This document shows positions 15,404-24,154 of a stretch of DNA of 64,000 bases, piece by piece; position 1 is the first letter of the stretch; each line of letters opens with the position of its first letter. The stretch is from assembly GCA_023230855.1 (NCBI GenBank), contig JALNWQ010000020.1, positions 1-64,000 of the forward strand, written 5' to 3'. Below the pieces are notes generated by a model that saw only the letters and a list, made by a program, of their open reading frames with translations, did no database searches and was not told the DNA's origin. The position numbers were made by a program, and so were the translations under genes. Origin of the DNA: Solirubrobacteraceae bacterium. Its GTDB lineage: Bacteria > Actinomycetota > Thermoleophilia > Solirubrobacterales > Solirubrobacteraceae.

Positions 15404-17080
15404 CTACGCCAGGTTCGATCGCCTCGGGTAGGCGACGTCGGGGTCGGTCAGGACGTTGACGACCGAGGGGCCCGCGTGGGCGAAGGCGCGCTCCAGGGCG
15501 GGGCGCAGCTCGTCGGGGCGGGCGACCGTCTGACCCTGGGCGCCGAGCGCCTCGGCGACCTTGTCGTACGGGGTCTCGGGCCGCAGGTCGGCGACGACGG
15601 AGTACCCGTAGAGCATCTCCATCGGGTGCTTCTCCAGCGCCCAGATCCCGTTGTTGCCGATGATGGACACGACGTCGACCCCGTGGCGCGACAGCGTGTC
15701 CCACTCCATCCCGCTGAACCCGAACGCGCCGTCGCCCTGCAGCAGCACCACCTGGCGGTCGGGATGGGCGAGCTTGGCCCCCAGCGCGTAGCCGGGGCCG
15801 GACCCGAGGCAGCCGAACGGGCCCGGGTCGAGCCACGCGCCGGGCACGTGGCTCTCGATCGCACGCCCGGCGAACGACCCGAAGTCCCCACCGTCGACGA
15901 TGACGATCGCGTCGCGGTCGAGCATCTGCGCGAGCTCCGCGTAGATCCGCAACGGGTGCAGCGGGCTGCGGTCGTCGGCCAGGTCCGCCTGCTCGCCGGC
16001 GCGCTTCTCCTCCTCGGCCCGCCGCAGGCCCGCGATCCACTCGACGCGCGCGTCGACGGTCGCCGACGACCCGCTCCCCGCCCCGGCGAGCGCGTCGAGG
16101 ATGCCCGGCAGGCCGCCGTACAGCTCGGCCGCCACCGGGCGCGGGTGGTCGCGGACCGGCTCGATCCGGTCGACGACGACGATCTCGGTGTCCTCGCCGA
16201 ACGCCTGGCCGAACGCCAACCGGAAGTCCATCGGCACCCCGACGACGATCGCGACGTCCGCGCCGCCGAGCGCCTGGGCGCGGGTGCGCGAGAACGCCAG
16301 CTCGTGGTCGGCGGCCACGACCCCGCGCGCCATGCCGTTCATGAACACCGGGATCCGCAGCGCCTCGGCGAGCCGGAGCAGCGCGTGCTCGCCGTGCCCC
16401 CACCAGACGTTGGTGCCGGCCATGATCACCGGCCGCTCGGCCTCGGCGAGCAACGCCACCGCCCGGTCGAGCGCCGCCCCGTCGGCCGGCTGGCCCGGGT
16501 TGTCGGGGTGCCCCTCCAGCGGCGCGACGCCCGGGGCGTCCAGATCCGGGGCCTCGGTGAAGACGTGGTCCATCGGGAAGTCGACGAACGTCGGGCCGGA
16601 CGGGCGACCCAGCGCGGCCGCGAGCGCGTCGTCGACGAGGCGCGGGATCTCGCCCGGGCTGTCGGCGGTCGCCGCGTACCGGGTCAGCGGCCGCACGAAC
16701 GGCACGTGGTCCATCTCCTGCAGCGACCCCATCCCCCAACGCAGCGCGGGCGCGCGTCCGCCCAGGACGACGAGCGGGGACTGGTTCTCGAGCGCCGATC
16801 CCAGCGCGCTCATGCCGTTGGTGATCCCCGGCCCCGCGGTGAGCGCCGCGACGCCCGGGGTGCGCGTGACCTTGGACCAGCCCTCGGCCGCGAACGCCGC
16901 GGTCTGCTCGTGGCGCGTGTCGACCAGGCGGATGCCCTCGGTCCGGCAGCCGTCGTAGATCGAGAACAGGTGGCCGCCCGACAGCGTGAAGAGCGTGCCG
17001 ACCCCGCTCGCCTTCAGGCGCCGGGCGACGAGCCGTCCGCCGTGGAGGGTGGTCTCGACCGCTTCGTCCTGGACCGACAT
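15404..17080 (-). CDS. thiamine-diphosphate-dependent enzyme, acetolactate synthase-like
   Basis: 558 residues, three ThDP-family domains. The N-terminal Pyr domain has the catalytic Glu in TRHEQTAAFAAEGWSK and the GPGITNGMSALGSA loop; the middle domain has ADVAIVVGVPMDFRL; the PP domain has the ThDP/Mg motif beginning GDGAFGFSGMEWDTL and ending in the paired NN of IIGNNG. This architecture decarboxylates 2-oxo acids or acyl-CoA esters. Acetolactate synthase, oxalyl-CoA decarboxylase and related lyases share it; the substrate cannot be told from sequence alone. No ilvN-type regulatory subunit lies beside it. Start is ATG 17080. Confidence 0.85.
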   Translation of the reverse strand: MSVQDEAVETTLHGGRLVARRLKASGVGTLFTLSGGHLFSIYDGCRTEGIRLVDTRHEQTAAFAAEGWSKVTRTPGVAALTAGPGITNGMSALGSALENQSPLVVLGGRAPALRWGMGSLQEMDHVPFVRPLTRYAATADSPGEIPRLVDDALAAALGRPSGPTFVDFPMDHVFTEAPDLDAPGVAPLEGHPDNPGQPADGAALDRAVALLAEAERPVIMAGTNVWWGHGEHALLRLAEALRIPVFMNGMARGVVAADHELAFSRTRAQALGGADVAIVVGVPMDFRLAFGQAFGEDTEIVVVDRIEPVRDHPRPVAAELYGGLPGILDALAGAGSGSSATVDARVEWIAGLRRAEEEKRAGEQADLADDRSPLHPLRIYAELAQMLDRDAIVIVDGGDFGSFAGRAIESHVPGAWLDPGPFGCLGSGPGYALGAKLAHPDRQVVLLQGDGAFGFSGMEWDTLSRHGVDVVSIIGNNGIWALEKHPMEMLYGYSVVADLRPETPYDKVAEALGAQGQTVARPDELRPALERAFAHAGPSVVNVLTDPDVAYPRRSNLA

Positions 17081-17227
17081 GGGCCGACCCTACCGGCCGT
17101 AGCGACGTCGTCGGGACGGATCCCGACGGCGGCGCCGGCATCTCCGGGCGCGGACCCCCAACCTGGCGTCGGACGTGGCCCGGGAGGCGTCCGGCCTGGC
17201 GTCGGACGTGGCCGCGGAGGAGCCGGG

Positions 17228-19108
17228 TCAGGCGTCGCGCGAGCCCGACGGCACCGGCGGCTCGTCGCCGGCCGGTCGACCGATCGCGGCCCGGATCCGC
17301 CCGCCGACGCCGTCGGAGCCGGGCCGGTCGGGCGGCGGCACGATCCGCTCGGGCGGCTCGATCACGCCCCCGGTGGGTCCGCGCGCACCGTCGTCGGCCG
17401 TGCCCCGGTCGCCCGGGACCCTCGACATCCCGGACGCTCCCGGCCGCCCGGAGGATCCGGACCGCCCGGGCGATCCCGACGGGCCGGGAGCCCCCGCCTG
17501 GTCGGACGACGTGGACCGCGCGGCCGGGCGGATGTCACCGGTCGCGCCCATCCGGCCCGCGACCCGCAGGTCGATCGCGGCGGCGTCGTCGGCGCGACCG
17601 GCGAGCATCGCGGCGTGCAGGCGCACCGGGTGGCGCTTGCCGCGGACCGCGGCGGGAGGCCGACTCGTGATCGTGCCGTGGTCGCGACGCAGCCGCCGCC
17701 GCGTCTCCTCGGTGAAGAGCAGGACGTCCTGGGTCTGGCGGGTGATCGCCTCGACCCGGCTGGCGGTGTTGACCGCGTCGCCGATGACGGTGAACGTCGC
17801 CCGTCCCCCGCCGCCGATCGTGCCGGCGACGACCGATCCGCTGTTGACGCCGATGCCGAGCTGCACCCGTCCGCGGAACCGCTGCCGGATCGCCCGGGCG
17901 ACCTCGATCGTGGCGGTGAGCGCCGCGTCGGCGTGGTCGTCCAACGGCACCGGGGCGCCGAACACCGCGAGGACCCCGTCGCCCTGGAACGCGTTGGCGT
18001 GCCCCCCGTACCGCTCGAGCACCGGGATGATGACCCCGTAGTACTCGTTGAGCAGGTCGAAGACCTCGCCGGCGTCGGCGGCCTCGGCGAACGTCGTGAA
18101 CCCCCGGATGTCGATGAACGCGACCGTGACGTCGCGCTCCTCCCCCCGCAGCTGCGGGCCCTCGTCGATGAGGCGGCTGGCGACCGCCGGATCGACGTAC
18201 GTGTCGAGCGCCTCGTGGAGCAGGTCGCGCTCGCGCAGGCCCTCCAGCCCGACGTTGAACGCCCGGGTGAGCCGGCCGAGCTCGTCGGCGCTGATGACGC
18301 TCGCGTTGCGACGCAGGTCGCCCTCGGTGATGCGCTCCGTGAGCGCCCGCAGCTCGCGCAGCGGGGCCATGAGGCTGCGGGTGAGCAGCGCGGAGAGCCC
18401 GACGCCGATCGTCATCGTCGCGAGGACGGTGACGACGAGCCCGATCGCGAAGCCGCCGACGTCGCCCGGCGCGGCGCTGAACGCCGCGACGGTCCCCCCG
18501 ATGACCATCGTGATGAGCGGCACGCCGACGAGCAGGCGCCACCGCAGCGTCACCGCGGTCTGGACGCGCGTGTCGACCGGCAGGTCGGGGGCGATCGCCT
18601 CGACGACCGGCCGCAGCGCGAGCTCGAGCTGGAGGAACCGCAGCAGCACGCCGGCGTTGACGACGAGCAGCGACCCCAGGCCGAGCGCGAGGCCCGCGGG
18701 GAAGAACGTCTCGTCCGACAGCGCGAGGACGAGGACCGACATGCCGACCGCCCAGGCGACCGCCCGGAACGCCGACGCGGGATCGACCGTCCGGACCGGC
18801 AGGCGCAGCAGCGCCCGCCAGGCGTCGACCGCGTGGACCGGGTCGCGGTCCTCGCGGTACCAGTCGCGGACGGGCCGCAGGGCACGGCCCGCGGTCGCGA
18901 GCACGATGACGTTCTCGAGCAGCGTCGCCGCCTGCGTCACCGCCGCGACGACGATCCAGTCCCCGGTGGACAGGGTCATGAACCGCAGCAGCACGAGCGT
19001 GCCGAGCGCCACGACGACGTGGGCCTGCACGACGACGAGCACGACCGCGATCGGCAGGTACCGCGGGCCGAGCCGGTCGTGGAGCAGGTGCAGTGGCCGG
19101 AAGGGCAC
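17228..19108 (-). CDS. membrane-bound class III adenylate/guanylate cyclase with HAMP domain
   Basis: About 626 residues from a GTG at 19108; a GTG at 19144 is an alternative start. Six hydrophobic segments span the first 250 residues. A HAMP-like linker (SLMAPLRELRALTERITEGD, then DELGRLTRAFN) leads to a class III cyclase domain: VAFIDIRGFTTFAEAADAGE with the metal-binding Asp, FQGDGVLAVFGAPVPLDDHA, and FTVIGDAVNTASRVEAITR with the transition-state Asn/Arg. It makes a cyclic nucleotide second messenger in response to a membrane signal. The C-terminal 100 residues are Pro/Gly-rich and probably disordered. Confidence 0.85.
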   Translation of the reverse strand: MPFRPLHLLHDRLGPRYLPIAVVLVVVQAHVVVALGTLVLLRFMTLSTGDWIVVAAVTQAATLLENVIVLATAGRALRPVRDWYREDRDPVHAVDAWRALLRLPVRTVDPASAFRAVAWAVGMSVLVLALSDETFFPAGLALGLGSLLVVNAGVLLRFLQLELALRPVVEAIAPDLPVDTRVQTAVTLRWRLLVGVPLITMVIGGTVAAFSAAPGDVGGFAIGLVVTVLATMTIGVGLSALLTRSLMAPLRELRALTERITEGDLRRNASVISADELGRLTRAFNVGLEGLRERDLLHEALDTYVDPAVASRLIDEGPQLRGEERDVTVAFIDIRGFTTFAEAADAGEVFDLLNEYYGVIIPVLERYGGHANAFQGDGVLAVFGAPVPLDDHADAALTATIEVARAIRQRFRGRVQLGIGVNSGSVVAGTIGGGGRATFTVIGDAVNTASRVEAITRQTQDVLLFTEETRRRLRRDHGTITSRPPAAVRGKRHPVRLHAAMLAGRADDAAAIDLRVAGRMGATGDIRPAARSTSSDQAGAPGPSGSPGRSGSSGRPGASGMSRVPGDRGTADDGARGPTGGVIEPPERIVPPPDRPGSDGVGGRIRAAIGRPAGDEPPVPSGSRDA

Positions 19109-19315
19109 CCGGTCATTGTCACAGGATCCGCGGCCGAGGACCACCCCGGCGTCGAACGCACGTTCGCAGGGCGTCGGGGTCGATCCCCTGTTCGCGGTCG
19201 GTCGTCCGGCGGCGCCTCGGCCCGCCGTCGACGGTCGACCTCACGCGCGGGCCCGACGCCGTTGATCGGGCCTTGATGTCGGACCGCAACCATCGAGCGA
19301 GAGCCGTGTTCCATC

Positions 19316-20890
19316 TTGGAGACCGTCCCGTACGGGACGACGCTCCCCCTCGGCCACGACGCCGCGCACCCCGTGGAAGCCTCCTCCGCCCTCGACACCA
19401 CCGCACCAGGCGCCCTCCGTGGGCCGTCGACGCTCCTGCGCCTGCAGGGCGACGAGCGCCTCGTGACGCTGACCCGGCGCGGCAACCAGGCCGCCTACGA
19501 GGTCCTCGTCCAGCGGTACCAGTCCCGCCTGCTGGCGTTCTGTCGGCACATGCTCGGCAGTCGCGAGGACGCCGAGGACGTGCTGCAGGAGGTGTTCGCC
19601 AACGCGTTCAACGCGATCCTCGGCGACGACCGCAAGATCAACGTGCGGCCGTGGCTCTACCGGATCGCCCGCAACCGGTGCCTCAACCACCTGCGCAAGG
19701 TCCAGCCGATCGGCGTCGACACCCTCGACGACCGGATGGCCGACAACGGCGTGTCGGCCGCCGACACCGCCCACCGCCGCGAGGAGTTCCGCGAGCTCCT
19801 CGGCGACGTCCGTTCGCTCCCGGAGACGCAGCGGACCGCGCTGCTGCTGCGCGAGATCGACGCGCTGTCCTACGAGCAGATCGCCGAGGCGATGGACACG
19901 ACGGTGCCGTCGGTCAAGTCGTTGCTGGTGCGGGCCCGCGTGTCGCTCGCCGAGGCGTCCGAGGCCCGCAACCTCACCTGCGAGGAGGTCCGCGACGAGC
20001 TGGGCGAGGTGTCCGAGTCGCTGCGCCGGATCAGCCCGCCGGTGCGCCGCCACGTCAAGGAGTGCGAGCGCTGCGCCGCGTTCCAGACCCACCTGCGGTC
20101 GAACAACCGCGCGCTGCAGGCCGTCATGCCGATCGGCCCGCTCGTGCTGCTGAAGAAGCTCCTGGCGCACGTCGGCGCGAGCGCGGGCGCGGGCGGCGGC
20201 GCGGCGGTCGGGTCGGTCGCCGCGACGACGGTCACCGGCAGCGTCGTGGGCACCGGCATGACGGCGCTGGCGACGAAGACCGCCGCGGGCCTCACCGCGG
20301 CGGCGATCTTCACCGCCGGCGTCGCCGAGGTCGACCACTCGCGGGACCGCCAGAGCGCCGCCGACACCGCCGTCCACGCGGTCGCGCCGGTCCGTGCGGC
20401 GCTGCCCTCCGCTCCGCCCGCGGTCGCGGTGCCCGTGCGCGCGGACGCCGCCGCGACCGGCCCGGCGGGCGGGGGCACCCCCGCCGCCGCGGTCACGACG
20501 ACGACCGACGACGACCGCCGCGAGGACCGCCGCAAGCGGTCCCGGCGCACGACGACGGCCGCCACCACCGCGACCACCGGCCCGACGCCCCCGGCGAGCA
20601 CCACCGGCCCGACGACGCCGGCGACGACCGCCCCGCCGACGCCCACCGCACCCCCCACGACGGCCCCGACGCCCCCGGTCGACACCGGCGAGGAGACGGT
20701 GACGCTGCCCGCGCCGCCGACCACCACCCCGGCCCCCCCGACGACGACGCGTCCGAAGCCGAAGCCCACGCCGACGACGCCCGCCCCTCCCCCGCCGACG
20801 ACGACGCCCGGCGCCAGCACGCCGATCGACGCGCCGCCGATCGTGCCGCCGGTCCCCGCCCCGGAGCCGACGCCGACCCCGGCCCCGTAG
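19316..20890 (+). CDS. ECF sigma factor fused to a zinc-finger, membrane and Pro/Thr-rich tail
   Basis: 524 residues from a TTG, far longer than the usual 170-200. Region 2 covers residues 48-115 (YEVLVQRYQSRLLAFCRHML, SREDAEDVLQEVFANAFNAI), region 4 residues 155-205 (LPETQRTALLLREIDALSYE, QIAEAMDTTVPSVKSLLVRA). Next comes an anti-sigma-like zinc finger, HVKECERC near 243-250, a Gly/Ala-rich hydrophobic stretch (270-335) that could enter the membrane, and a long Thr/Pro tail. Sigma and anti-sigma functions may be joined in one membrane-held protein. Start codon uncertain. Confidence 0.8.
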   Translation: METVPYGTTLPLGHDAAHPVEASSALDTTAPGALRGPSTLLRLQGDERLVTLTRRGNQAAYEVLVQRYQSRLLAFCRHMLGSREDAEDVLQEVFANAFNAILGDDRKINVRPWLYRIARNRCLNHLRKVQPIGVDTLDDRMADNGVSAADTAHRREEFRELLGDVRSLPETQRTALLLREIDALSYEQIAEAMDTTVPSVKSLLVRARVSLAEASEARNLTCEEVRDELGEVSESLRRISPPVRRHVKECERCAAFQTHLRSNNRALQAVMPIGPLVLLKKLLAHVGASAGAGGGAAVGSVAATTVTGSVVGTGMTALATKTAAGLTAAAIFTAGVAEVDHSRDRQSAADTAVHAVAPVRAALPSAPPAVAVPVRADAAATGPAGGGTPAAAVTTTTDDDRREDRRKRSRRTTTAATTATTGPTPPASTTGPTTPATTAPPTPTAPPTTAPTPPVDTGEETVTLPAPPTTTPAPPTTTRPKPKPTPTTPAPPPPTTTPGASTPIDAPPIVPPVPAPEPTPTPAP

Positions 20891-20908
20891 GCGCCCCGCT
20901 ACGGCGCC
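20890..20908. terminator. short hairpin between convergent genes
   Basis: GGCGCC at 20890-20895 pairs with GGCGCC at 20903-20908 across a seven-base loop, overlapping the stop codons of the sigma-factor gene and the gene facing it. It is short and without a T run, so it is only a weak bidirectional terminator candidate. Confidence 0.3.
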
Positions 20909-21585
20909 TCGGTCCCGAACGCGACGCCGTAGAACGGCAGGCGCATCGGACCGTTGACGCCCGCCTGGCGCACGTTCGGCACGACCGGCGACTGCTGGCT
21001 CTGCAGCGACACGTCGAGCACGCGACCGGTCGGCCGCTCCACGTTCGGCAGGAGCAGCGCCCGCACGCCGTACCACGTGCGGCCCTCGCGCTTGAACTGG
21101 TAGCGGACGAGCCAGCCCGTGACGTCGCGACCGATCGACCCGCGGCCCGCGGCGCGGATCTGGAACGCCGACCCCGCCGGCAGCGACGCCTCGACGCCGC
21201 GCATGACCTTCGCCATCCGCAGCATGAGCTGCGACACCGGCGGTCCGCCGGGCTCGGCGTCCGGCGGCGCCGCTCCACCGTCGCGGTAGACGATCGTCTC
21301 GGCCCCGCGGTTCTCGGCCGGCCGGTTGCGTAGCCGCAGCAGCTCGCCGGGCTCGGCGTCGACCCGCTCGATCCGGTCGTCGAACCGGACGTTGAACTGC
21401 GGCGGGCCGTCGATGACGACGTGCGTGACCGTGCGGCCGCGCGTGAGCGCCCACGTCGCCACGACCGCGGCGACGAGCGCGATCCCGACGACGACCGCGA
21501 TCCGGAAGCGACGGGACCGGCCGCGCCACCACGGCAGCGCGACGTCGGGCAGCGACGGTCCGAACTCGGGACGGGCGATCGGCAC
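20899..21585 (-). CDS. single-pass membrane protein of unknown function
   Basis: 228 residues from a GTG. A basic cytoplasmic start (WWRGRSRRFR) precedes one span (IAVVVGIALVAAVVATWAL, about 29-47), then a 180-residue extracytoplasmic domain rich in beta-type segments (THVVIDGPPQFNVRFDDRIE) without Cys. It converges on the sigma-factor gene with eight bases between stops. An envelope-stress role next to that sigma factor is possible but only by position. Confidence 0.6.
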   Translation of the reverse strand: MPIARPEFGPSLPDVALPWWRGRSRRFRIAVVVGIALVAAVVATWALTRGRTVTHVVIDGPPQFNVRFDDRIERVDAEPGELLRLRNRPAENRGAETIVYRDGGAAPPDAEPGGPPVSQLMLRMAKVMRGVEASLPAGSAFQIRAAGRGSIGRDVTGWLVRYQFKREGRTWYGVRALLLPNVERPTGRVLDVSLQSQQSPVVPNVRQAGVNGPMRLPFYGVAFGTEAP

Positions 21586-21634
21586 GCAGGCGAGGGTACC
21601 CGCCGACGCCCACGGCGCGCGTGAGGGGCGCCGG

Positions 21635-21919
21635 TCAGCCCCCGATGTCGAAGAGCGCGTCGAGGTCGTGGCGGCTGAACGCCTCGAACGCCAGCAGCGT
21701 CTGCGTACGCCCGATGCCGTCCAGGCTCGCGATGCCGGTCGTCACGACCCGCGCCAGGTCCTCCGGACGGCCCACGCGCACCATCGCGACGAAGTCCCAC
21801 TCGCCGGTGACGGAGTACGCCTCGGCGACCCCGTCGACGACCGCCAGCCGATCACCCAGGTCCGCGAGCGCGCCCCCGCGCTCGGCCTGGATGAGGACGA
21901 TGGCCGTGGTGATGCTCAT
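21635..21919 (-). CDS. stand-alone Lrp/AsnC ligand-binding (RAM) domain protein
   Basis: 94 residues comprising only the effector-binding domain of Lrp/AsnC regulators: MSITTAIVLIQAERGG, VAEAYSVTGEWDFVAMVRVG, then the IGRTQTLLAFEAFSR strand and helix. No DNA-binding HTH is present. Such short forms bind amino acids and may modulate partner regulators. It overlaps the MBL hydrolase stop by ATGA and is the last gene of a three-gene leftward operon. Confidence 0.8.
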   Translation of the reverse strand: MSITTAIVLIQAERGGALADLGDRLAVVDGVAEAYSVTGEWDFVAMVRVGRPEDLARVVTTGIASLDGIGRTQTLLAFEAFSRHDLDALFDIGG

Positions 21920-22608
21920 GCGGCCGCCTCGATCTCGATCGACCCGCCGGGCTCGAGCACGTCGACGGTGGCGATCCCGGCCGACTCCACGTCCTGCTTG
22001 TACGCCTGCGCGTCGGTCTCGATCGGCGGGAACGTGCCGTGGTGCACCGGCACGATCCGCGGGGCGCCGACGAGCCGGGCCGCCTCGACCGCGTCGTGGC
22101 GGTCCATCGTGTAGTGGCCGCCGATCGGGATGAGCGCCGCGTCGAGCCGGTCGCGCCGGCCCGGGAGCGCCAGGTCGCTGAACAGCGCGGTGTCGCCCAG
22201 GTGGTAGATCGTCGTGCCGCCGACGTGCAGGACGACGCCGGCGGCGACCGCGACGGTCCCGTCGGGCGTCGTGGACGTGTGCCACGCGGGGACGTAGCGC
22301 ACCCACCCGCCGTCGAACGCGACGGTGCCGCCGAGGTTGGGGTCGGAGACGTTCGCGACGCCCTTCTCCATGAGCTCGTTGGCGGTCTCGACGAGCGCGA
22401 CGACCTGCGCCCCGGTCCGCTCGGCGATCGCCACCACGTCGCCGTAGTGGTCGCCGTGGCCGTGGGTGAGGACGATGACGTCGGCCGGGACGTCGGCGGC
22501 GGTCGTCGACGCGGTGGGGTTGCCGGTGAGGAACGGGTCGACGAGCACGTCGAGCCCGTCGGCCTGCAGCAGGATCGCCGAGTGGCCGAGGAAGGTGAGC
22601 TTGGTCAT
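21916..22608 (-). CDS. UPF0173-type metal-dependent hydrolase (MBL fold)
   Basis: 230 residues. The MBL-fold metal site is plain: TFLGHSAILL at the start, VDPFLTGNP, the THGHGDHYGD core near residue 49, YHLGDTALFSD near 135 and GGHYTMDRHDA then VPVHHGTFP with later His ligands. This matches the conserved UPF0173 family of predicted hydrolases of unknown natural substrate. Overlapping starts and stops with both neighbours (ATGA) make it the centre of a small operon. Confidence 0.9.
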   Translation of the reverse strand: MTKLTFLGHSAILLQADGLDVLVDPFLTGNPTASTTAADVPADVIVLTHGHGDHYGDVVAIAERTGAQVVALVETANELMEKGVANVSDPNLGGTVAFDGGWVRYVPAWHTSTTPDGTVAVAAGVVLHVGGTTIYHLGDTALFSDLALPGRRDRLDAALIPIGGHYTMDRHDAVEAARLVGAPRIVPVHHGTFPPIETDAQAYKQDVESAGIATVDVLEPGGSIEIEAAA

Positions 22609-22988
22609 CGCGGGTCGTCCTCCGGGGTTGGGGGTGCGGGACGGGCGTCGAGGTCGCGGGCGGTCGAGTCGAGCTCGCGCGCGAGCTCGATGCCGACGGT
22701 CACGCCGACGAGCATCGCCAGGCGCGCCTCGTCGGCGAGGAGGAGCTGCAGGCGCGACGTGCGCTGCTCGACGTCGGGCTCGGCCGCGGCGGCGTTGACC
22801 TGCTGCTCGTGGCCCTGGCTGAACCAGCCGCCGTCCTGCAGCGCCGCGTCGATGATCGCCTGCAGCCCGGGGGCGGCGTGGGTCACGATCTGCTCGGCGT
22901 GCCGCAGGCGCCCGGGGTCGCTGATCGCGCGCACCGCGGCGTCGACCTGCTGGGCCGTGTAGGTCCGGTCAGCCACGGGGCAGAGCAT
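22605..22988 (-). CDS. small conserved helical protein upstream of the MBL hydrolase
   Basis: 127 residues from ATG 22988 (a GTG four codons later is an alternative). It is mainly alpha-helical: TAQQVDAAVRAISDPGRLRH, GLQAIIDAALQDGG, then LQLLLADEARLAMLVGVTVG, with no obvious catalytic motif. It overlaps the hydrolase start by four bases and is the first gene of the operon. I do not recognise a named family. Confidence 0.65.
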   Translation of the reverse strand: MLCPVADRTYTAQQVDAAVRAISDPGRLRHAEQIVTHAAPGLQAIIDAALQDGGWFSQGHEQQVNAAAAEPDVEQRTSRLQLLLADEARLAMLVGVTVGIELARELDSTARDLDARPAPPTPEDDPR

Positions 22989-23038
22989 AGGAGGCACGGG
23001 CGGCCGCCGCCCGGCCACGTCCGGGCACGTCCGGGCCG

Positions 23039-23959
23039 TCAGCGCTCCGTCGACAGGAGCCCGAGGCCCAGCGGCACGCCGACGATCGCGCCGAGCAGCG
23101 CCGCCGGTGGCGCGCCGGTCGTCACGACGATGCTCGTCGCGACGGGGACGATGAGCAGGACGGTCGCGCCGAGCAGGTCGCCGTCGACGGACCGTCGGGT
23201 GCGACGCGCCTGGATCTCGGCGACGATCCACGCGACGGCGAGCGCCACCGCCGCCCCGACCGCACCGGACGCCAGATCCGATCCGCCCGACTCGACGGTG
23301 GCGACCAGTCCGCCGATCCCGGCGACGACGAACGTCACGAGCACGACGAGCGGCCCGAGGACCGGGCCGAGGCGGCGCTCCCACAGCCAGCCGAACACGC
23401 CGAAGGTCGTGAGGACCGCCGCGGCGTGCCAGGTGCTCTCGGGGTACGTGAACGCGGCGACGGCGTAGCGCCACGCCGGATCGTCCTGCGCGCCGAGCAC
23501 GACGTCCTCGACGGAGAAGAGGTAGGCGACCGGGACCCCGATCAGCGAGATCGCCAGCAGGAGCACCGTCGCCCACGGACGCTGCTCGCCCGTCCCGCCG
23601 CGGGAGCGCGACCCCCTCCCGGTGCGCAGCCGGCGCAGCCCCCACGCCTGGGCGTGGGTGCCCGTGGGCCGGGGCGAGCGCGGAGGACGACCGGTCGGCG
23701 CGCTGCGGCCCCGACCGGAGCGGCCGAACCGCTGCTTCTTCGGCGGCGGCAGCTCGACGACCACGCCGAGATCGTCGCCGGCGTCGTCCTCGTCCGGCGT
23801 CGGCAGGTCGATGAGCGCCTCGAGGTCCCCGCCCCGGCGCGACAGCGTCGGCGAGCGGCGGCGCAGCCGCGTACCGCAGTAGGGGCACTCGGTCACGTAC
23901 GACGAGACCTGCTGGCCACAACTGCGACACACCGTGAAGAGCTCTGCGGCACCCGCCAT
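23039..23959 (-). CDS. zinc-ribbon membrane protein, rhomboid-like topology
   Basis: 306 residues from the ATG at 23959, which is preceded by GGGAG. The start carries a zinc ribbon (CRSCGQQVSSYVTECPYCGT, residues 11-30), then about 100 residues of charged, probably disordered linker, then six membrane spans from residue 125. The order VLTTFGVFGWLWERRLGP recalls rhomboid proteases, which often carry N-terminal zinc ribbons, but the catalytic GxSG serine and the active His are not evident. It may be an inactive rhomboid relative. Confidence 0.7.
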   Translation of the reverse strand: MAGAAELFTVCRSCGQQVSSYVTECPYCGTRLRRRSPTLSRRGGDLEALIDLPTPDEDDAGDDLGVVVELPPPKKQRFGRSGRGRSAPTGRPPRSPRPTGTHAQAWGLRRLRTGRGSRSRGGTGEQRPWATVLLLAISLIGVPVAYLFSVEDVVLGAQDDPAWRYAVAAFTYPESTWHAAAVLTTFGVFGWLWERRLGPVLGPLVVLVTFVVAGIGGLVATVESGGSDLASGAVGAAVALAVAWIVAEIQARRTRRSVDGDLLGATVLLIVPVATSIVVTTGAPPAALLGAIVGVPLGLGLLSTER

Positions 23960-24154
23960 CTCCCGTCGATCGTAGTACGACGGGGCGCCCGGCGAGGAGG
24001 GGGCGCGGCGAACCCGGGTGGAGAGGGGCGACCGCGGGCGGGTCACGGACCGCCGTGGACGGGCGGGAGCCCGCGCCGGCCGGCCGCGCGACGGCGCGGA
24101 CGGGGGCGGTCGGACGCGGCCGTCCGGACGGGACGGCCGCGGGCGACGGGACGA

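Noticed and set aside
15404..17080. A definite IlvB acetolactate synthase
   Set aside because: The ThDP motifs are shared by several lyases and no regulatory subunit or ilv genes are adjacent, so only the broad family is claimed.
15263..19276. A 1337-codon open frame on the plus strand
   Set aside because: It is the antisense of the ThDP enzyme and cyclase genes; long shadow frames are expected in DNA this GC-rich, and its product is low-complexity Arg/Gly/Asp without domains.
23039..23959. An active rhomboid protease
   Set aside because: Topology and zinc ribbon fit, but no GxSG serine or catalytic His could be found in the expected spans.
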